NCBI GenBank assembly: GCA_037892935.1
Contig: JAYXKI010000009.1
Coordinates: forward strand, 992,001 to 1,056,000
Direction: 5' to 3'
DNA length: 64,000 nt
Origin: Phlebopus portentosus
Lineage: Eukaryota; Basidiomycota; Agaricomycetes; Boletales; Boletinellaceae
Shown here: piece by piece, positions 42,906 to 56,438 of the stretch
Position numbering within the stretch: position 1 is the first letter of the stretch
How the letters are laid out: every line of letters starts with the position of its first letter
Notes under the pieces: generated by a model
What the model was told of the DNA's origin: nothing
The model's input: the letters and a program-made list of their open reading frames with translations, nothing else
Databases searched by the model: none
Translations under genes and position numbers: made by a program

Positions 42906-45733
42906 ATGGCCTCTTTCTTTTCTACTCCCCCTCGTAATGCCGCCATCAAGATAGTCGCTCCCGACGCCAAATCCCAGGACTCAAACAGATCTAGTTCGCC
43001 AAAAAATCCAGCCACTCCCAGGAAGGGTGAGTATTCGCATTCATTTCATCGGTTGATACACTAAACTCAACTGTAAATAGACAGCACTCAGCGACAATGC
43101 AGGAATATTTTAATTCATGGGTGAGAACAGCCCGAGTATGTGGCATTGGGGCAATGTATTCATCTGGCTGTCCTAGAAGATATTGCAAATATGAGGGAAA
43201 GGGCTGCGCTTATCAACATCCTCCTGTCCGTACTCTCCTTGCATGAGCTATGGCCCTTCCCTGACCGACTTATGTTCAGAGGAATGAACCTCAGCAGGGC
43301 TTGTCAGTACAACTCTCGCACTGGCGCCGACTTGCCGTTGACACACTCCCAGAGATCCCGCTTGTGCACGGGATGAACCGGCCTTGTTGACGAGTGCTAG
43401 TACTGGCGGTACTTCGATATCTTTACAGGCCGTTAATGCCCCCGTTTTCGTTCCGCGTAACATGGCCTCTCCGCCGGCGATTGAAGGCACCGCTGTTTAG
43501 TAAGTTCATATTATTTTCTGCTCTGCATGCATTTCATCTCGCTTTGGCCATGTCAGCACTACGCCCCCTGCTACTGGAGGGACAGATGGATACGAATCTT
43601 ATCAGCAGCCTGATCTGACGGTTCAGGTCCCCGTTGGAATAAGCTCATATGACGGCGTGGCGCAACAAATGGAACAGGTACTTCTATCATAAGAAGATTA
43701 CCTTATGCGCCGAACTCTAATATATTCATTTTCAGATGACCTTCACAGACTATGGTGAACACTTAGAGGACAATGAATACGCACATCACGACTATAACGG
43801 TATCGGAGCTGTGGACGCATTTTATCAGCCACAGTCTTTCACTCGGCAACCCGCGAGTATCTCGCTTTCTCATCGGAGCCCATGGAGATCTAACTTTCCA
43901 GTAGTTGAATTATCACTTGTATACATTACCTGTTCCCAAGAGCGAAGGACGCAAATTCTTCATCTCGGATGATGTTCGCGAAGAGTTGTTGAAGCGATCA
44001 GAAATAGTTCATCAGGGTTCTGCTCCAGGTCTTCCCCTTCCCGAGGAGGTACAAGGCTATCATTCACTTGCGCCCCTCGAGATGCCAAACTCGGAGAGAA
44101 GAAAGGCGTTGAATTGGAGTACTACGACATACAAGGCAATAAAGACTTCAGATGGGAGAGCTTATGCCTTACGAAGGATAGAAAGTATGCGGCTTCAAGC
44201 TAGAAGATCAACGTGATTAACTATTTGATAGACTTCCGTCTCATGAACGAACAGGCTTTCACTGTTCTAGAAAAGTGGACGAAACTTCGGCATCCCAGTA
44301 TAGTTTCAGTACGCGAGGCGTTTACAACTTTGGCTTTCGGCGATAATTGTTTGTGTCGTCATCCTTCTTGACATTCCCACTGTGGATTGATCCCGTACTC
44401 TCCCACTAGCGCTCGTCGTTGTATACGATTTTCATCCGAATGCGCAAAGTCTAGCTGAATTGCATTTCAAGTCGAACAGGCCATACCAAGGTGGTCGGGC
44501 GCAGCCGGAGCGCATATCAGAGGCGACCCTATGGAGCTACATTTTTCAGGTTGCGAGCGCTATGAAGGCGGTTCATGATGCTGGCTTGGCTGTGCGCATG
44601 GTTGATGCGTCGAAGATTTTGCTTACCGGGAATAACAGGTAAATTCCAGTGAGTAAACCATGTTGCTTCTACTGACATTAGGACTCCAGAGTGAGAATAA
44701 GCTCGTGTGCGATATTTGACATCCTATTATATGATACTCGACAAGATGTTTTCTTGATGCAGGTGAGAAGAAGTGTATCCGTGTTTGGATCATTCTCACC
44801 TGTGCTGCGGTTCGAATCAGCAAGAAGACATGATTATGTTTGCAAAGTTGATCATGTCTTTAGCATGCAATAATCCTGCGGCAGTTAGCAACGTGCATAA
44901 ATCTCTGGACCACGTCCATCGCTTCTATCCGGGAAACATCAAGGATGTTATTCATTTCTTGATGAAGGCACCCGGTCCTCTAAAAGTCCGTGTGTCTATT
45001 TATTTTCAACCACCTGATTTGTTGACACCGTTCCAGAATATACAAGGTTTGTTTGATGCCTTCGGAGGCAAATTAGTTTTGGAGATGGACGCGGCACATG
45101 CGTATGTAGATAAATCGCGTGCCAGCTGACAGAACAAGCTAATTTTGTTATATTCAGTACCGTCGACAGACTTGAAGGCGAGCTTATGGGCGAACTCGAA
45201 AATGCGCGGCTGGTGCGACTGCTTTGCAAATTTGGATTCATCAACGAGCGGCCAGAGTGCGAAATTCTTTTCCGCTTTTTAATCGGAAACGTGGTTGAAC
45301 TAAAGCCCGTTTGTAGGTTCGATCGTGACCCACGGTGGTCAGAAACGGGCGATCGATACATCATCAAACTCTTCCGCGACTACGTCTTCCATTCCGTCGA
45401 TGAAAGCGGGAACCCAGTCGTGAACCTAGGTCATGTGCTGACAAATCTAAACAAGGTGGATTTCATAGATTCTTCTATGATGCTGCGTCATGATGGCTGA
45501 TTATCGGAACAATACAGCTTGATGCAGGGTCAGAAGAGCGACTTATGCTTGTGTCTCGGGATGAGCAGAGCTGCCTCGTTGTCACATACAAGGAGATAAA
45601 GAATTGCATCGAAGCTGCTTTTGGGTACGTGGGGCTGAAGACGCCGCTTTCTTTCCGCGTTCGTCTGCTCGGTACCGATTCTGATTCACACCTTCTGTCT
45701 TTCCATTCTAGTGAGCTTTCCAGGAATCGCTAA
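42906..45733 (+). CDS. PAN3: PAN2-PAN3 deadenylation complex subunit PAN3
   Basis: Regulatory pseudokinase that brings the PAN2 nuclease to poly(A) tails through PABP. Exon 1 starts [16 protein letters not shown] zinc finger follows, assembled across an intron: CRNILIHG, then [13 protein letters not shown] (acceptor ...TAGAAG, restoring C-x8-C). A Ser/Pro-rich linker leads to the PAN3 core: [34 protein letters not shown], then the degenerate kinase domain (YALRRIE, then [24 protein letters not shown]). The C-terminal knob has [42 protein letters not shown] and the final ISRDE-like motif [14 protein letters not shown]. The last intron joins ...AAFG to ELSRNR and the stop at 45731-45733. At least eight introns. 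Cytoplasmic. Confidence 0.93.
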
Positions 45734-46312
45734 ATTTCGGCTTCTCGGCTTTTGCTTTGAAAAGTTTGAAAATCCCCATAAAAATCTGTAAAATCCGTTA
45801 GCTAGCGCAATGACAATTTGAACTCCTCGACTCCCAGATGTGTGAACGTGGGACGGCGATTCGCAACTATATGGGCTTCCCGGCCTTACCCTGGCCGCAA
45901 TTCTCATGGTTGCCCGCGTTTAAAATGAAATACTTCTGGATGGCAAAAACCACACAAGGCGGTGTACTGAGCACATTCCTGCGGATGTGAGAAACGGAAC
46001 GACTGGGCTGACTATAAGTACGGACCGAAGTTCATTGACCATCTCTGTTCCTACCCGTCCATTTAGAAGTATCCCATATTGATCATGATCCAGTTTATTG
46101 GTTGTGGTTCGGGTTCGGCAAAGAGAGAGGGCGACGCGGTATGGTAAGCGATTCCCACGAGTATTTCTCGAGATATTGTGTATATTTCGACGCCTAGCCT
46201 TCGGCGTGCCCACTGGTTCCTACTGCCGTCGTCGCTGTACTCCTCAGTCCCGCCCCGGCAGCTGAAAGTGTCGAGCTCAACTCACCCATCGCTGTCTGTC
46301 TTCGACGCTCTG
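45734..46312. other. Intergenic region PAN3 to nucleotidyltransferase gene
   Basis: No gene or RNA recognised. The frame of the next gene is open from 46178, so its start could be upstream of 46313. Confidence 0.5.
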
Positions 46313-49300
46313 ATGACCTCGTATGCTCGTCATCATACCTCGGTAAATCTCGCGTCTGGCTCCCAACACCCACATTATTCGGAGAGCGCCCAACATCCAC
46401 ACGCTCACTCGCACGCTCAGCGACGCCAGAAATTCGTCGCTGAGCTGTCGCAATGCCTGCTTGATTTTGTGATCCAGCTGCTCCCGACGGTGGAGGAGCT
46501 CGCCGTCAAAGAGGACGTGCGGAAACTCCTGGAGAGACTCATCCGCACCATCGAGCCACAGAGCCGCTTGCTGTCTTTTGGTAGCACGGCCAATGGCTTC
46601 AGTCTTCGTAACTCCGGTGCGCGTTCATTTTACTTTTGTATGTAGAATGCGTATTGATATCGTGTCGGCACAGACATGGACCTCGTCTGTTTGATCGACT
46701 CAGAGGAAAAGCTGAGCGCGAGCGATCTTGTCACAATGGTCGGAGACCTACTTGAGCGAGGCTCGTGTTTTCGTTCCTCAATTCTAGGTCGGGTTAACTT
46801 ACTATATTCGTGTAAATATGCAGAGACCAAATTCCACGTGAAGCCATTACCGCACGCACGAATACCGATTGTAAAGCTTTCTTTGGATCCATCCCCGGGT
46901 CTGCCTCTGGGCATTGCCTGCGATATTGGATTTGAGAACAGGCTGGCATTAGAAAACACCCGGCTTCTTCTCTGTTATTCACTTGTCGACCCGACACGGG
47001 TCCGTACTCTTGTATTATTTCGTGAGTACCTGCCCGGTGCCTTTGCTTTAGGGCATGTCAATTTACGTTTTGACCCCAGTCAAAGTTTGGAGTAAACGAA
47101 GGCATGCTTTCGATCCATGATCTCTGAGTCTGATTCTGACGATGTGCCTCAGGAAAATAAATTCTCCCTACGAGGGGACGCTATCGTCTTACGGATATGT
47201 ACTTCTAGTCATTTACTTTCTGGTTCATGTAAAGAATCCCCCGGTTCTTCCTAATCTGCAACAAATTCCTCCTCTCCATCCTATACCCCCGGTGAGTCTT
47301 GGTTTTCTGCAACTGAGACCGCCTCGCTGATATCGAGCAGGAGGAGCATCACATGGGAAACAATAATATCTGGTTCTTTGACGATATAGAACTTCTCCGT
47401 CAACGATGGAAATCGCAGAACACGGAATCTGTCGGAGAGCTGTAAGCCCGGTGCTTGACTGGTTCTCGATGCTATCTGACGGATTTGGCAGATTAATCGA
47501 CTTCTTCCGCTACTATGCAAAAGATTTCATGTATAATACGGGAGTGGCATCTATCAGGGCTGGACTCCTGAGAAAGGAAGTTAAGGGGTGGCAGAATGAC
47601 GTGAGCTAACTGCGTAAAAATACTCTTTTGGACGTTTTCTGAGACTCGGTGTTCAAGAATGATCCCAGATTCAAGGGCGGAGGAGAACGAAACCGACTGT
47701 GTATCGAGGTGCGTTTCACGAAATCCTTGGAAATAACGCAGGGAATTCACATTTTCTTAGGACCCGTTTGAAATGGATTACAACGTGGCTCGTTGTGTAA
47801 CCAGAGACGGCCTCTATATTGTATGTTTTAAAAATATTCTCCCTTACCTTGTTCTCATGCTCTGTCGCCGTCAAGATTCGAGGGGAGTTCATGCGGGCAA
47901 GTCGGATACTGCAGCTCAAGCAGGAGCATGGCTACAGTGTTCTTGCACATTTATGTGAAGAACGAGATGACTCTCTTACCAAACCGAACGGGCCTTACAA
48001 CACTACATTTGTCCCACCGCGGTTATCGTTTCCTCCACAGACGCCTTACTCTGTGGGCAGCCACGCATTCCGGCCTAATGGTACTCCAGCGCGAGATAGG
48101 CTGTCGCCTCCATGGAAGGTCCTAAAGCAGAACGATCCACCTATCCTTCCTTCATCTGTCAGTCCACAGGAACCACCGGAACACATGGCTCCCAAGCGTA
48201 TCAAATTCACGAGTCCACCACCTCCTGAGGCTCCAGATCAAGACGTTGCCTCCTTTGAAAGTCGACTGAGTCAGGGGCTCTCGCTGGCTACATCATCGAC
48301 GGAAGCCCGGGAACAAGAAAATGCGTATATGTCATCGTCAAGTAACAGTGAAGTTTTATCAGATGATGCTCGTTCAGATATCGCGCAGGAAGATGATGCG
48401 AAATCGATACAGTCCTTTGCTGGAGAGCCGAGCTCCTCGAGATCACGTTTACCACCGGGAGAAGAGCAGCAACCGTTTTCATCTTCTTCTGTTCCTCACA
48501 GATTATCCGACGAGCAGCTCGCCATGGCTTACCATCAAGCGAACTTCCGTACACAGGAAGATGTCACACCGACACCGTTTGCTCATGGACAATATCCACG
48601 CGGCCGGCGACCAGCACGGGCCGTAAATGACATAGCGCAAGGACTGCCCCCGGTTTCTTATCGGGGTCATCCCAATGAATTGCGCCGCTTTACGTTCCCG
48701 GGTAAGTCAGACGGCCTGCGACGCTCGAACTCAGGCCCAGCACGGGCACATCATGCGCCCCGCTTAAACTTCGGTACAGCTTCAGTCGCTCAGCAGATGC
48801 CTTTCAACGTGCCGCTGCCCCCTCACCGGTTCACGCTTCTCTTTCGTCGTCGCCGACGATATATTATGAGACGAATGCTCAGGCAACCGGAAATTCCATG
48901 TACTCTCCCGCACCGGCGGCCCTCCCTATCAATCTTACGCTCTATCAACAACAGTTTTACCTCGCTCATGCATATGCGCAAGCTCACTCTCAGGCTTTGG
49001 CTCATTCTCAGCAGATGTCTGAACCTGAGTCTCTGGGAGACGCGAGCGGCGGACAGGGACATTTGGGGACTCGTCCTGTCCACTCTCATACCCGTTCAAC
49101 TTCTACTATAGTCGGTCCTCCGACGCCCGCTGTATCTTCATTTTCAGTGTCTCAAGCTCAATCTTCGCCCAATGACAGCTCGCAGCAATCATCACCATCT
49201 CAGTCACCCGGACCTACACAAACTGCATTTGGACGGTTACCTGCTATTCAACCTCTGCAATCTATTAACGTTTTGCCTTCACCCACGCAGTCCCCTCTAT

Positions 49301-50238
49301 CGTCTTCGTTTGGATCATCATCAGCCTCATCTCGCTCACCTCAACATGTATCTGTATCTCGTCAGCCACACCCGCATTTCTGCTCTCCTCACCTTTCCTC
49401 CCAACTCTCTCAGTTCACTCGCCGACATCCGCAGACACCGACGCACATCCATTCCTTTATGCAGGCTCAAATGCACGCACAGCAATCCCCATTCGGCGCA
49501 TTTGGCTCGAGCAGCGACCCAAGCTCTCTAGACCTTGCAAGTCCGACTGATTCTCCTGTCTCGTCTGGTAGCTCGCAAGGTGGATCAGTCTCCGGATCGG
49601 CAGGTTCGCCGGGCTCCTTGTCGCCTGTATCTTCAGCGTCTCCACGGACAGCAGACATCAGCTCTCCTCGAGTAGCATCACCAGAACGACGGTCACAGAA
49701 GCAAGAAAATATTTCGGACCACCAACAACGTCACCATCATGATCAGAACATCAGCCAACAACCATACGAGCGGAAGCATCAGCCGATCACGCAAAGGCAT
49801 GTCCAACCCACGTATCGAAAGCAGCCTTTTACGCAAGCAAGAGCGCACAGAGTGACAGTGCCTATGCGAGGTGAGGGACGAGCCGAAATTGGCCAGCCGG
49901 AAGAGGTAGAAAACATCCCAAACCCGAATAAGCCTCCTGATGCGATGGATAGATCCTCACCTTCCTCGAGGTCTTCCCAGCCGCAATCACCGCGAGTTCT
50001 GGACTCGTCAAGTCCGGATCAAGCCAGGAGTTTGATTTCTCCCGTATCGCCGTATCCATCAACTGGATCATCCATCGGTTCGTCCCATCCAGTCCAGATG
50101 ACAGAAGCTAATCCTTGTATGGATCTTCCTACGCTACGTCGTATAGAAGAGGAGACCAGGGATGAGTGCGAAGAGGCCGAGAAGTCAGCACAGGAATGGG
50201 AACGTGTTGCTGCTGCTGTGTCGCGTCTTCAGTTATAG
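46313..50238 (+). CDS. Cid1-type non-canonical poly(A)/poly(U) polymerase with long disordered tail
   Basis: Predicted template-independent RNA nucleotidyltransferase. Helical N-terminus (MTSYARHH...), then the polymerase beta-like core FGSTANGFSLRNS joined by an intron to DMDLVC, giving the catalytic DxD, and the third Asp in GIACDIGFEN. The PAP-associated part has LVLF-LKVWSKRRKINSPYEGTLSSYGYVLLVIYFLVH, DFFRYYAKDF, and EDPFEMDYNVAR. The region from about 47960 to the end (about 700 residues) is Ser/Pro/Gln/His-rich and probably disordered, with a short charged helix at the very end. Intron 47102-47152 uses a GC donor. An intron at 48702-48796 (GTAAGT...CAG) explains the frame change near 48830. 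Start at 46313 is inferred. TUTase versus PAP specificity cannot be told from the sequence. Confidence 0.85.
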
Positions 50239-50597
50239 TAACACGACTAGTCTTCCTTACATCGTAGTGGGTCCCTTTCAGGTTTCAGTCAGTGCTTGAG
50301 CGAGCGGATTGCACACGTCCAACGAGCTTGCGTCGCAAGTATAAAACGCATCGACTGATCACTTAATCACTTACTGTTATTTTCCTTGATTGTCAATACC
50401 GATCAGGATCCGCTTTCTTTCTTTGCAATTCTGTGATCGATTAATGCTCTGGTTTTCAATAGTGTTGCATGTTATGCAATCGCGCAACTTGTAATGTACG
50501 TTCTCATTGTGAATGTCATAGCTACCCTAGAACGGAACACACTGATCTCCAATATGTCGCTGCAACCAGTTTTCCTTGGTTGGCGGTGACTTCGCCG
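50239..50597. other. Convergent intergenic region
   Basis: Between the 3' ends of the nucleotidyltransferase gene and the F-box-like gene. No feature recognised. Confidence 0.5.
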
Positions 50598-52073
50598 CTA
50601 GGCTGGGGTCAGACGTTGAGCTAACCTGCGCGGTGGTAAGATGTCAAAGGCCAAATCCTTGTGTTCTACGCTCAATCCTTTTGCAACGCATTGCATAATG
50701 TCTGGATGACCGATGAGGTCATAATCAGGATCACAGGGAATAACAAGGGTCTCGAGCGTCTCCCACCGATTATCCCCTTCAAAGCGCAATTCACATTCGG
50801 CGGCTGAAACATCGTCAGATTTATCTCTGCAACGTGAGCTTGCAAAGTTTACGAGTGACGCAGCAGAACAGTCTGTCACGTCTGCAATCTCTAGAACCTC
50901 AAGCGATGGGCAGAGAGGTGTCGACGATTTAGGTTGGCACGGTGCAGAGGCGCTCAGTGCATCCAGAATATTATCCGTGACCGTCCCCAAGTTCAAATAA
51001 GTAAGCTTGGGGGACATGCGTAGGCACGCCAAGATATCCTCTTGGCTCATTGGTGTTCCGAGTAATGCTAATGCCTGTAGAGCTCGTGGCCGTGAACGCT
51101 TCAGCAGTTCAAGAACACAAGACCAGCTTCGCGATTCAATAAGATCATTCATGTCGAAGAATAGTTCCTCCAGAGCCGGAAGTTCGAGTAGGTTGATGAA
51201 TGCTGTAGGATCCGAGTCTGACGAGAAGGACGAGATTTGTAAGTCAACTAGCTTTTTTAATCGCCTCGTGCGAGTCCCATTCTCGAAGGATTCTCCACCC
51301 GCACCGAAGAACCGTACTCTGAGAGTCTCGAGATTAGGAGCTTTGTCTATCCATTGTAGGCAGCCCATCATTGAAGAGCAATATTTCAAAGTAAGCTCTG
51401 AAAGTCGCTCGAACTGCACGCCATTACCTTCCGGCACAATGAGTGGACTCATGATACGTATAGTCCGGAGGTGAGACGCCAATTGGAGATTGTACGTCCG
51501 TATCTCGCCAAAGATGCCAAGATACTGAGTTGCGATACTGAGATACTCAAGTCGTGGCGAAGCCGGACGGGCAGAGACAGCTTGCAAGAGCGGCTCAACC
51601 GTTGAAAGATCCAGAACTGTCACATCTAGTGCGCGCCAGCGATGTTGGCAAGACAACAGTCTCTGAATGAGGGCTCTGATATCGTGCAGATACGCACTGT
51701 CGTCGTCGGGACCCGGTAGAAAGAGCATCATCCCCGACCCGGCATCCGATAGATCCGTATATGAAAACCTGATAGAAATCGAACAAGAACGAGATCTGCG
51801 TATCCATAGATCCAAAAGAGAGAGAAGCACCGTCCTGTTCACCGCGTATAAGCCTTCTCGCGTGAGGTCTTGCAAGTTGACACCAGTCCAGAGCTGAGGT
51901 GTAGAGAGGCAGATCCGTCGCCAGCGTCTGCATACCCAAGAGGGGAGTAAAGGAGCAGAGGTAGATGAGGGAGTTACACAGCCGATATCGTCAGTCTCCA
52001 AGCAGTTGAGGAATATAAGGGACATCAGCTCGTCTGGGAGACCTCCAGACGTAGCACCAAGAGCCCCATTCAT
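50598..52073 (-). CDS. F-box-like leucine-rich protein
   Basis: Single exon, 491 residues. The N-terminus has the short basidiomycete F-box pattern: LPDELMSLIFLNCLE, then PLLPSWVCRRWRRICLSTPQLWTGV. F-box proteins are substrate adaptors of SCF ubiquitin ligases. The rest is irregular leucine-rich repeats (FERLSELTLKYCSS, LRVRFFGAGG, LLELPALEELFFDMND, MSPKLTYLNLGTV). The family is large and fast-evolving in agaricomycetes. The gene at 57813 is a paralogue sharing APNLETLRVRFF-type repeats. Substrate unknown. Confidence 0.8.
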   Translation of the reverse strand: MNGALGATSGGLPDELMSLIFLNCLETDDIGCVTPSSTSAPLLPSWVCRRWRRICLSTPQLWTGVNLQDLTREGLYAVNRTVLLSLLDLWIRRSRSCSISIRFSYTDLSDAGSGMMLFLPGPDDDSAYLHDIRALIQRLLSCQHRWRALDVTVLDLSTVEPLLQAVSARPASPRLEYLSIATQYLGIFGEIRTYNLQLASHLRTIRIMSPLIVPEGNGVQFERLSELTLKYCSSMMGCLQWIDKAPNLETLRVRFFGAGGESFENGTRTRRLKKLVDLQISSFSSDSDPTAFINLLELPALEELFFDMNDLIESRSWSCVLELLKRSRPRALQALALLGTPMSQEDILACLRMSPKLTYLNLGTVTDNILDALSASAPCQPKSSTPLCPSLEVLEIADVTDCSAASLVNFASSRCRDKSDDVSAAECELRFEGDNRWETLETLVIPCDPDYDLIGHPDIMQCVAKGLSVEHKDLAFDILPPRRLAQRLTPA

Positions 52074-53159
52074 TGGCGGGTTTAAGGAGCGTGTAGGGTA
52101 ACAGACACGGTCTGGACCGGAAAGAGCGTGGCAGGGTAGTCAGCTGGAAAGAACGTGGTCGTGATGATTACATTCATCCGATATTTGCTTTCGCTGTTTT
52201 ATTGGTCCCCAGAGAATTGGCGTCAGATTCCGCATGTTTGCTATCTCTGAATGAAACATTGGGTCTCCAGACAGCAGTTTGTATGTGTGATCATGCTTGG
52301 CAACTAGATTGCGGATTCCGAAAGCGCCCGGAGCATACTCAAGCCTTGTATATAAATTCGTTGGTTATAAGACGAGGTAAAGATGTGGATGGCAAAGTTC
52401 AATGCAAAATAATGGTGTTCATAGCTTCCACGTGACCATGTCACGCGGAGTTCCAATCGGTGATCATTAGAAAGTTACAGAATTGCAGGCATTATACAAA
52501 AACGATTACTCTCAGGAGCGTGCTGAAATTCGAACGAAAATTGTCATCCAAAAAGTCGAGAAGAAGGCAGGAGTCGAAGGCCAAGTTGAATTCTTTGAAA
52601 GAGCATTGACACAGCGTCACGAAATCATACCATATGCGTAGTCGATGTACGCTTTTAGGAAGGAAAGCACGAAGTTCAAGAAGGAAAAGTCTGCCGGAAA
52701 GCACGAGTGGGAGAAAAAATCAATTTTACGCGTAGAAAGCATAAAAACAAGAGAAAACACCGCCCAAAGAAGTACGCTGTAACGATAAGAACAGAAACTG
52801 AGCAAAAGAAGTGTATTTGTGAAGGAGACGGGAGAAAGGCTACAGTGGGATGCAAACAGGATCGGAAAAAATAGGCCGTGAAACTAACATTGAACTTGAT
52901 AAAGGAAGAAAACAGATACCAGATGCGCGATAAGACTTCTTTTGAGTCAGCGCAGAACGTTCTACTACATGCAAAATAGAGAATTGCGATGATTTGCGGC
53001 CGTGATGAGCCCTCCGTCAGAGGGCGTGATGATGAGTGCAGGATATACCGTGAACTTTGTCATAATGATGAGAGGCGAGACAGAAAAGAACAAACTCAAA
53101 GAGAAAAAAAAATCTGAAAAAAAATGACAAGAGAAATAAGAATTGGGTCTCCATTGTAT
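52074..53159. other. Intergenic region, no gene seen
   Basis: About 1.1 kb, A-rich on the plus strand (long runs of A/G between 52650 and 53130). Open frames here are short and lack recognisable similarity. It holds the promoter of the F-box-like gene and the 3' UTR of importin-beta. Confidence 0.5.
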
Positions 53160-56100
53160 TTATGCTGTAGCGCGCTTGACCATCTATGAGGCGATGCGTC
53201 GTCAGAAGATAGAATTCCAGCAGTGACAAATCTACGTACTTCTCGAGCCCAGCGAACAGTCTTCTTAGCATCACCTGATACTCTTGCCTTCTGCCGCAAG
53301 GCCTGAATAAGCCATTCCGACAGAAGTAACTGCTTCAATTGACCATTGGGGAACGCATCCGCCAAATCCCCAATAAGACCATAGCCCAGCTTCACGACCG
53401 ATTCCGACCTCTCTTCGTCCGCGAGACAACGCTGAACGAGATCCAAGATAACCGGGGCGTAAGGCAACAAAAGGTGCGCTGCAAAGTCATCGTGAGTTGT
53501 ACTATCCAAATGTTGACAGAGATATGACAAACCTTTCTCAGTATTTTTAAAGCCAGTGACAATTCCCGTGTAAGCTTCCAGGATGGCCTCCTGGAGCTGA
53601 CTGATGAAATCAAGGAGGTCATAATCCATCTGTAAGGAAGAGAAAGTATGATCAAAATTCAAGTTCATTTGATTCAGAGAAAACACTCACTGGGTTCACT
53701 GGGATCGAGCCAGCTTCCCGAAGAACGTTCATTGCATGATCAAGATAGGGCTCAAAGGACGGCCCAATCGCTAGCGCAATATCGCCGAAGCACGAAACAA
53801 TCGGAATCTTGACGTTACGCGGGCACGTCTCGCTTTGCAAGCTCTCGTACAAAACTTGCATAAACGTTGTTGCGTATTGTGCACTCTGCTCACCGAGCGC
53901 ACGAGAGATGTCACCGATAACGCCGACAGCGACAGTACATAACTGTGCATCTTCATGCAACTTCAAGGCCGGGATCAAATGAGGAAGGAATGCCTGAATG
54001 TAAGGCGCGAACTTGTTCTCGAGTGCGCTGGCCATCGTTCCTACGACAAGGAAGGCATCCTCTAACACTGTGGATGTCTTGACCGAACCAATGAGACCCA
54101 ACAAGACAGTCATAATTTGGTCAGCCAGAGGCCCGATACCATCGTTTAGTTTACGGATGATACTCTGTGAAAACGTGAGCTCAGAAATATTGGAATCAAC
54201 AAGCGGAAGAAACGAACAATCAAGACGCTACAAAGATTGCTTTGCAGCTCGTTCCAGTTATTCCGGTCGTCGATGCCAAGAAGCTGGTTCTGCATTGACA
54301 ATAGTTGTTGCATACGAGTCAAGACAGTCAATGCCGTGTTCTGAACCACAGGAATAGATTCCGGTCCTGCGTGAGTCACATATGATGACAAAGCTTCATA
54401 CGCAGAGGTGCGGAAGTTGGCCTCGTTTCCAGTCCTGCACCGGTAATCATGAGTATCACTTAACTTCTCTAGAACAGAAACTCACCCCTCGGTGACTTTA
54501 AGCAGTGCATCAACAATGCCCTCGTAGTATGGTGCAAGTGGACTAGGCGAGATCGGAGCGCCGTCATCATCATAATATGTCCCGAGTTGTTCGGCGAGAT
54601 TCATTAGTGCCCAACAGCAATTTGCCACGATGCGAGGCTTGTCGTTCAACGCCGTCACGAGAGCAGAAATGAGGGGCTGTAGATGCTCATCTGGTTTTAA
54701 GGCCGTCACATTCAAATCACAGATCCGCCCCAAAGTCCACGCGACAGTGTCCCTAACCAGTACATTTTCATCTCGTGTCATTTCAATGAGGATGGGCAGA
54801 GCTTGAATGACGAGCGGAGCAAGTACTGAAGGATCCGGTCCGTCGAGAATAGAGCCGAACGTCATTACAGCAGCTTCACGTTGATGCCAGTCCTGAGCCT
54901 TAATGTTCGCCTCAATGAAGGGAATGACAGCCGGAACAATTGAATCTGCAACCGTCTGAGCAAGCAGAGATAAGCAAGTGCCGGCAGCCATTGAAACATT
55001 CCATTCGTCCTCATCAGCATCTTCATCCTGGTGAGTCAACAAGGTCAGGAGGACAGGAACAATTTCCGGCAGAGCAATCTTTGCAAAGTTCTTGGACTCG
55101 GTTTCGGGCGGTTCGCCGTATTCCGCGGCCTACAATTCGGTGAGTCATGGAAAACAACTATACTGTCAGAAAACAATACCTCTGCAGCCTCAATAGCCAG
55201 TTCGATTTCCTCCTCACAGACTGTTGACCAGAATTCCACGGCTTGCAGAGCGATGCTTTCTTCTGGATGCTTCATGCCTAAAACGGTCAGCTACGGAATT
55301 CGATTGTCTAAGTCACTGATCAAACACGTGTAGATATTGATCACGTACTCCAAAGAGGGCCCGTTCCATGTAAAATGCCATCTTATCGTAATAAAGACTC
55401 ATTATACGAACGAGGCATTCAAAAGCTCCCACTTGAACGGGAACCGATGGACTCTGGGTCGCTTCACAAACCACTTGCATAATATAATTACGCTCGCCCT
55501 GGCTAAAATTAGCCGGTTATCAAAGGAGTAACGGTTCGTACACACCTCTCTGTCAAAGTTGTCTCTGACGAACTCTAACGAATTGAAAAGAGCGTTAATC
55601 GCAGCCTGCTGCACCTCTAAAGAAGGCTCCTCCTTGCGAGCACCATGAATGACGGCAGTTAGGATTTCATTCGAGCGCACACTTAGAATTTCTGGTTTCT
55701 GAAGGGCGCATCGTTAAAGCAGTGCCAGGAGGTCTAGAACGTCATGACTCACAATGCTCTCACAGATGTAACCAATCGTCTGAAGGGTCGCTATCCTCAT
55801 ATTTATATTCTCTTGAGTGTTCATAAAACCAAGCAGAATTCCAATTAGGTCAGGCCATTGGTCGACGGGCAACTCCACTTCTGCGATAGCAGAGACGACC
55901 TGGGCCGCAACGCCACCGGCCTTCGCGACTGAAGAACTCAGAGTCATCAGCGCCTCTTGCTTGACCTTATTTTTCGGTTCTGGTGGCAGCGAAAGCCAAC
56001 GGTTGTGGCAATCTTGTCGACGAGTCGCCTCCTACAGGCATGGCTCAGTACTGCGGATGGACGCGCGCTAATAGCAGTAGATGAAAGAACATACACGGGC

Positions 56101-56438
56101 TGATAACGCGTTCTTGAGTGCGATACCCGCAGCATTTCGAATGGTAATGTTCTGCGCCTCGTTCGCGAGCTCAGAGGAGAGTGTCACCAGATACCCAGGC
56201 TAACAAGCGATTCGTTAGAACATATTCACTTGCTCACGATAATCATGAGGTAACGCGTAGAAAAACACACATAGTTATCCCTGGCTACTGTCTCTAGTTG
56301 TTCGGTGGCTTGCTGACGCGTGGCCGCGACTTAAACGGTAAAGCAGAACAACATCAGCTCCATCGACGCGTAGAAGGCGAGAGAAATGCGCGACATACCA
56401 GGTGAAAGCGAGTTCGCAAGAAGCTCAGCAGCATTCAT
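53160..56438 (-). CDS. KAP95: Importin subunit beta-1 (karyopherin beta)
   Basis: Nuclear import receptor; binds importin-alpha with NLS cargo, nucleoporins and RanGTP. Starts [13 protein letters not shown] at 56438; the final exon encodes MVKRATA with TAA at 53160-53162, after an intron that splits WARE from MVKRATA. Around ten introns. HEAT repeats throughout: [17 protein letters not shown] near the N-terminus, [32 protein letters not shown], the acidic loop [53 protein letters not shown] and [21 protein letters not shown], all near-universal in Kap95. Expected length about 860 residues, consistent with the span. Confidence 0.94.

Noticed and set aside
48780..48900. Frameshift in the nucleotidyltransferase gene at a C-run
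   Set aside because: An intron at 48702-48796 with a GTAAGT donor and CAG acceptor restores the frame, so no mutation is needed.
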